Shown piece by piece: positions 21,173-24,067 of a stretch of DNA of 24,067 nt. The notes under the pieces are model-generated. The model ran no database searches. It saw only the letters and a list, made by a program, of their open reading frames with translations, and was not told the DNA's origin. Every line of letters begins with the position of its first letter. Within the stretch, counting starts at the first letter, position 1. A program made the position numbers and the translations under genes. Source of the DNA: a virus; the IMG/VR virus record IMGVR_UViG_3300043639_000042, positions 1 to 24,067 of that record. One strand, given 5' to 3'.

Positions 21173-21471
21173 TCTCCGTTCGGCACTCGGACTCCCCGGG
21201 CTAACTCTCCGGGCTAACTCCTCGGCGCCTTGTGCCTATCTACCAGGGCTGATGTCCGGGAGCCCGGTTGACCCCCAGAACTGCCCGGGAGGGACGAGCG
21301 GGGCCGAGCGGGGTCCGGCGGGGACCGCTCCGGGTGGACGTACTCCCTGGACAACGACCGGATGGCCCCGCTACACCCCGTGGGACCCCGGTAAGCCCCG
21401 TGGAGCCTGTAGAGTGCCGGTTAGCCACTCCACGGGGTAACTGCCCCGAGGACCTACGAAGGACAGCAACC
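21173..21471 (+). other. Probable attP region with integrase arm-type repeats
   Basis: Between tRNA and integrase there is no gene but many repeats: GGGCTAACTC at 21198-21207 and 21211-21220 (13-base period), the related GGGGTAACTG at 21434-21443, and the inverted form GGTTAGCC at 21419-21426. CCCCGTGGAG (21396-21405) and CTCCACGGGG (21428-21437) form a perfect ten-base inverted repeat. CCCCGTGG also occurs at 21376. Short repeats in both orientations next to a tyrosine integrase are typical of arm sites bound by its N-terminal domain. The core crossover site cannot be defined from this window alone. Confidence 0.55.
21410..21471 (+). promoter_or_regulatory. Candidate integrase promoter and shared 15-base start leader
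   Basis: TAGAGT (21410-21415) lies within the loop of the inverted repeat 21396-21437, so a protein binding the repeat could block it. CGAAGGACAGCAACC (21457-21471) joins directly to the integrase ATG and is identical to the leaders at 526 and 5586. AAGGA acts as the Shine-Dalgarno. Confidence 0.5.
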
Positions 21472-22905
21472 ATGACCGCGACAGACACACCCCGCCGGGG
21501 CCGCCCCCGCACCACGGAGGACGGCCCGATCGGGTCGGGCTCCGTGTTCGAGAACAAGGCCCGCGGCACGTGGGTCGCCCAGGTGTACGTCCGTGGGGAG
21601 GACGGGCGCCGCACCCGCCGGGCCAAGGGGTACGCCACGGAGGCGGAGGCGCGGGCCGCGCTGGTGGACCTCCGCCGGGAGCATCACGTCACGCCCGGGG
21701 CCGCCCGGACCGAGATCGAGACGCCGGTCGGTACGTCCGTGTTCTACGACCGGACCCGCGGCAAGTGGGTCGGCCAGTTCCGCTACGTGGAGGGCGGCAA
21801 GCGCCGCGCCAAGACGGTCGTGCGGTCCACGGAGACCGCCGCCGCCGCCGCCATCGCCGAGGTCGTCACCGCCACGTTCGAGGTCCGCCCGGTCACGCCG
21901 GGGCCGGACGCACTGCTGCGGGACTGGTTCCGCTTCTACGGCGAGCAGCTCCTCCCCACGGAGGGCCTCGCGGCGGACACGGTCTCCGGGGTGCAGGGCT
22001 ACCTCACCCGGGACCTCGTCCCGTCCGAGCTGGCGGCGCTGCGCCTCGACGCCCTCACGGCGCTCGACGTGTACAAGTACCTCGCCGCCCTCTCCGCCTC
22101 CGGGCGTGGCCCGTCGTCGGTGAAGCAGGTTCGCAACGCCCTCTCGAAGGCGCTGAAGGCCGCCGTGCTCTACGGGCGCCTCAGCAGCGGGGTCACCGAG
22201 GCGCTGCGGGGGCAGCGCCTCCCGCGGGCGGAGCGCGCGGCGGCCCGGCGGCGGCGGGTGAAGATGCTCACGCCGGAGCGGGCCCGCGGGCTCCTCGCGG
22301 CGGCGGCGGAGCACGGCGTCGAGTGGGAGACCCTCGTGCTCGTCATGCTCGGGACCGGGCTGCGCCGCGGGGAGGTCCTCGCGCTCCGCTGGGATCACAT
22401 CGACTTCGAGGCCGGGACGATGCGCTACGAGAACGCGATCGCCGGGGACGGCGCGGGCGGGGAGGTCTACGGGCCGACCAAGACGGGCGCCGTCGAGACG
22501 GACGTGCTGGCGCCGCAGGTCCTCGATGCGCTCCGCCGGCAGCGCACGGCGCAGGCCGAGGCCCGCCTGGCGTACCCGTGGACGTGGGCGGAGGGCGACG
22601 AGCACGACGACTTCGTGTTCACGAACGCCCACGGCCGCCGCCTGAAGACCGACTACGTCACGAAGCGGGTGACCGCGATCGCGGAGGCCGCCGGGCTCGG
22701 GCACATCACGCCGCACATGCTCCGCCACTCCGCCGCCTCGTTCCTGGCCGCCGCCGGGACCCCGCTCCCGGTCATCCAGCGCGTGCTGCACCACGCGTCG
22801 GAGACCATCACCCGCGACGTGTACGTCCACCTGTTGGAGGCCGCCTACACGGGCGGGGTGACGGCGCTCAACGAGGTCCTCCGGGAGCTGGCCGTCGGCG
22901 AGTAG
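21472..22905 (+). CDS. int: Tyrosine recombinase integrase with duplicated arm-binding domain
   Basis: A 477-residue integrase. Two consecutive AP2-like arm-binding domains are seen: residues 22-68 (GSVFENKARGTWVAQVYV) and 87-130 (TSVFYDRTRGKWVGQFRYV). The core-binding domain is at about 145-255. The catalytic domain carries R298 in TGLRRGE, K337 in PTKTG, H415 and R418 in HMLRH, H441 in LHHAS and the nucleophile Y451 in RDVY. All active-site residues are present. Most relatives have only one arm domain. The ATG at 21472 is chosen because the shared leader abuts it; the open frame upstream runs into repeat DNA. An excisionase-like gene lies downstream in the same direction. Confidence 0.95.
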   Translation: MTATDTPRRGRPRTTEDGPIGSGSVFENKARGTWVAQVYVRGEDGRRTRRAKGYATEAEARAALVDLRREHHVTPGAARTEIETPVGTSVFYDRTRGKWVGQFRYVEGGKRRAKTVVRSTETAAAAAIAEVVTATFEVRPVTPGPDALLRDWFRFYGEQLLPTEGLAADTVSGVQGYLTRDLVPSELAALRLDALTALDVYKYLAALSASGRGPSSVKQVRNALSKALKAAVLYGRLSSGVTEALRGQRLPRAERAAARRRRVKMLTPERARGLLAAAAEHGVEWETLVLVMLGTGLRRGEVLALRWDHIDFEAGTMRYENAIAGDGAGGEVYGPTKTGAVETDVLAPQVLDALRRQRTAQAEARLAYPWTWAEGDEHDDFVFTNAHGRRLKTDYVTKRVTAIAEAAGLGHITPHMLRHSAASFLAAAGTPLPVIQRVLHHASETITRDVYVHLLEAAYTGGVTALNEVLRELAVGE

Positions 22906-22928
22906 CTTCCGCCTCCGGAGCCATGACA

Positions 22929-22967
22929 CGGCCCCGCTCCTCCCCTGCCGGACGAGGAGCGGGGCCG
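22929..22967 (+). terminator. Terminator hairpin after integrase
   Basis: CGGCCCCGCTCCTC and GAGGAGCGGGGCCG form a perfect 14-pair stem with an eleven-base loop, 23 bases after the integrase stop. There is no T-tract. The bases at 22960-22975 (CGGGGCCGGTCCGCGT) are identical to those of the hairpin at 6972-7002. Confidence 0.75.
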
Positions 22968-23134
22968 GTCCGCGTTCCGGCCCTGGTCGTTCCGAAAGCA
23001 ACCATCCGCGCCCGTCCACAGGTCGGTGTGGGCAATCCACCGAAGAACATGGGTTGTCCCTCTAGCGGGTCACAGGGGGGAGGGTCCATGCTTGGCCCCG
23101 GGCGGGCGCCCAAGGGGAAATCGAGGGCACCGAA
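22968..23134 (+). other. Intergenic region before the excisionase gene
   Basis: Apart from a small inverted repeat TCGGTG/CACCGA (23023-23028 and 23038-23043), which may be a regulator site, I see no clear promoter, and the ribosome site before 23135 is weak (GAGGG, about eight bases away). A promoter for the excisionase unit must lie here or read through the integrase terminator. Confidence 0.4.
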
Positions 23135-23341
23135 ATGGCTGATATCGAGGAGCCCCGCACCGCCGCTCCGGCGATGTGGACGCTGGCGGAGGTCATGACG
23201 ATCACCCGCCTCGGACGGACCAAGGTCGAAGAGCTGGTCGCCTCCGGCGAGCTGCCATCGAAGAAGCTCGGTGCGCGCCGCATGGTGCTCGACGTCGACC
23301 TCCGGTCTTGGATCGCATCGCTCCCGTCCGGCGTGTCGTGA
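23135..23341 (+). CDS. xis: Excisionase-like helix-turn-helix protein
   Basis: A 68-residue protein with one MerR/excisionase-type winged helix-turn-helix (about 14-62): MWTLAEVMTITRLGRTKVEE, then GELPSKKLGARRMVLDVDLRSWIASL. Such proteins bind beside attP and turn the integrase toward excision; some serve as small regulators instead. Position one gene after the integrase supports the excisionase reading. The stop overlaps the next GTG. Confidence 0.75.
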   Translation: MADIEEPRTAAPAMWTLAEVMTITRLGRTKVEELVASGELPSKKLGARRMVLDVDLRSWIASLPSGVS

Positions 23342-23700
23342 GCGCCGCCGTTGCGGCGGAGCCCACCGAAGCGGAGATGACGAAGGCGATCATGGACGCC
23401 GCCCGCTTCCTCGGATGGCGCGTCGCGCACTTCCGGTCGGCCCGCACCAAATACGGGTGGCGCACCGCCGTCGAAGGTGACGGCGCCGGGTTCCCCGACC
23501 TCGTGATGGTCCACGGCAACGCCGGGCTCCTGTGGTGGATCGAGCTGAAGATGAAGGGGCGCCCGCTCGCCCCGGAACAGCAGGCGTGGGGCGGGGACCT
23601 CCAGGCGGCCCGGCAGGACTGGCGGTGCGTGCGTGGCCGCGCCGGGCTCGACGCGCTCCTCGACGCGATGGTGACCGAGCCACGGATGGCCGCGCCATGA
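23338..23700 (+). CDS. VRR-NUC nuclease
   Basis: A 120-residue single-domain nuclease of the PD-(D/E)xK group. GAGFPD (49-54) supplies D54 and WIELK (67-71) supplies E69 and K71; G-W-R-T near 40-43 and EQQAW (80-84) are also typical of stand-alone phage VRR-NUC proteins. Relatives cut branched DNA such as Holliday junctions and act in replication or recombination. The start is the GTG overlapping the excisionase stop. It overlaps the next ATG by four bases. Confidence 0.88.
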   Translation: MSAAVAAEPTEAEMTKAIMDAARFLGWRVAHFRSARTKYGWRTAVEGDGAGFPDLVMVHGNAGLLWWIELKMKGRPLAPEQQAWGGDLQAARQDWRCVRGRAGLDALLDAMVTEPRMAAP

Positions 23701-23906
23701 GCGGCGACCTGTGCCCGACGTGCGGGCAGCCGCTCCCGGAGCCCGGGCGCCCGCGCCTCGACCCCGCCGTGCGCCTCCTCGGCCGACAGCTCGTCCAGGC
23801 GGTGCAGGACGCGATGGACGATCGGGCCCACGGCGACGACCCGCACCCGCAGGACCCGCACCGCTTCCGTGACGGACGGTACGTCCCGCGCCGGGGTGGA
23901 CCATGA
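23697..23906 (+). CDS. Small protein with one CxxC motif
   Basis: A 69-residue protein beginning MSGDLCPTCGQPLPEPGRPR, with one CPTC pair, followed by a helix and a His/Asp-rich end. The single pair could form half of a zinc site shared in a dimer. No function is known. It is translationally coupled on both sides by ATGA overlaps and belongs to the early run that continues past the window. Confidence 0.65.
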   Translation: MSGDLCPTCGQPLPEPGRPRLDPAVRLLGRQLVQAVQDAMDDRAHGDDPHPQDPHRFRDGRYVPRRGGP

Positions 23907-24061
23907 CTGCGCTCCTCGGCGCGACGGTCGTCGTGCTCATCCTCGACGTGACGCTCGAAGCGTGGCGGATCACGGACGGGACCCGAAGGTGCCGGGAACG
24001 GGACCGTGACCGCGCCGCCATGCTCCGCACCCTCGACCGGACCGGAGGTCCACGACCATGA
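23903..24061 (+). CDS. Very small membrane protein
   Basis: A 52-residue protein with a hydrophobic N-terminal stretch (LLGATVVVLILDVTL, about 4-18) and a highly charged Arg/Asp tail. It overlaps its upstream neighbour by ATGA, and its own stop again overlaps an ATG at the window edge. The function is unknown; it resembles the small membrane protein encoded at 2144 only in layout. Confidence 0.6.
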   Translation: MTALLGATVVVLILDVTLEAWRITDGTRRCRERDRDRAAMLRTLDRTGGPRP

Positions 24062-24067
24062 CCAACC
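24058..24067 (+). CDS. Start of next early gene (partial)
   Basis: ATGACCAAC follows the ATGA overlap of the preceding stop and has GGAGG (24045-24049) eight bases before it. Only three codons are visible. Confidence 0.5.

Noticed and set aside
21454-23040. 528-residue minus-strand open frame
   Set aside because: Antisense to the integrase, whose catalytic residues are all in place on the + strand.

Overview
The window is a stretch of a very GC-rich, temperate, long-tailed (siphovirus-type) phage of an actinobacterial host. Every recognisable protein gene lies on the + strand. Genes are packed with 1-4 base stop/start overlaps (ATGA, GTGA), GTG starts are common, and the proteins are typical of phages of Gordonia, Streptomyces, Microbacterium and relatives. 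The exact host cannot be read from the sequence. No host housekeeping protein gene is present.

Layout. Bases 1-2868 hold the distal end of an early operon: small, often cysteine-rich (zinc-binding-like) proteins and a tiny membrane protein. Bases 2869-3248 are an intergenic zone with two terminator-like hairpins, C-tracts, short repeats and a candidate promoter, where a packaging site would be expected. Bases 3249-5420 encode an HNH nuclease and the small and large terminase subunits. Bases 5421-8806 are an accessory block placed between terminase and portal: a zinc-finger protein with a histone-like tail, a cysteine-containing protein, a DUF3846 protein, a ParB-like protein, a small zinc ribbon and a TET-associated-type glycosyltransferase (TAGT). 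Bases 8812-18974 are the head and tail genes: portal, protease, capsid, connectors, tail tube, tail chaperones read through a frameshift, tape measure, distal tail, hub-like protein and a tip or fibre protein. Bases 18990-20965 hold a small conserved protein, a Pro/Glu peptide, an M15-peptidase-like endolysin, a holin-like protein and a membrane-anchored collagen-like protein. Bases 20966-21471 hold a terminator, a complete tRNA-Pro(GGG) on the minus strand and clustered repeats that look like an attachment site. Bases 21472-24067 encode a tyrosine integrase, an excisionase-like protein, a VRR-NUC nuclease and the beginning of another run of small early genes.

How it fits together. Late genes run directly into tRNA, attachment-type repeats and integrase, with early genes on both outer sides. 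This is the order of an un-integrated or circular phage genome (attP arrangement), not of a single prophage bounded by host DNA. An identical 15-base translation leader sits in front of the integrase, the first early gene and the first accessory gene. It ties the right and left parts of the window into one genome and suggests co-regulation, like the start-associated sequences of some mycobacteriophages. The most interesting protein content is the glycosyltransferase/ParB accessory block, which suggests DNA modification, although no base-oxidising enzyme is visible in this window.
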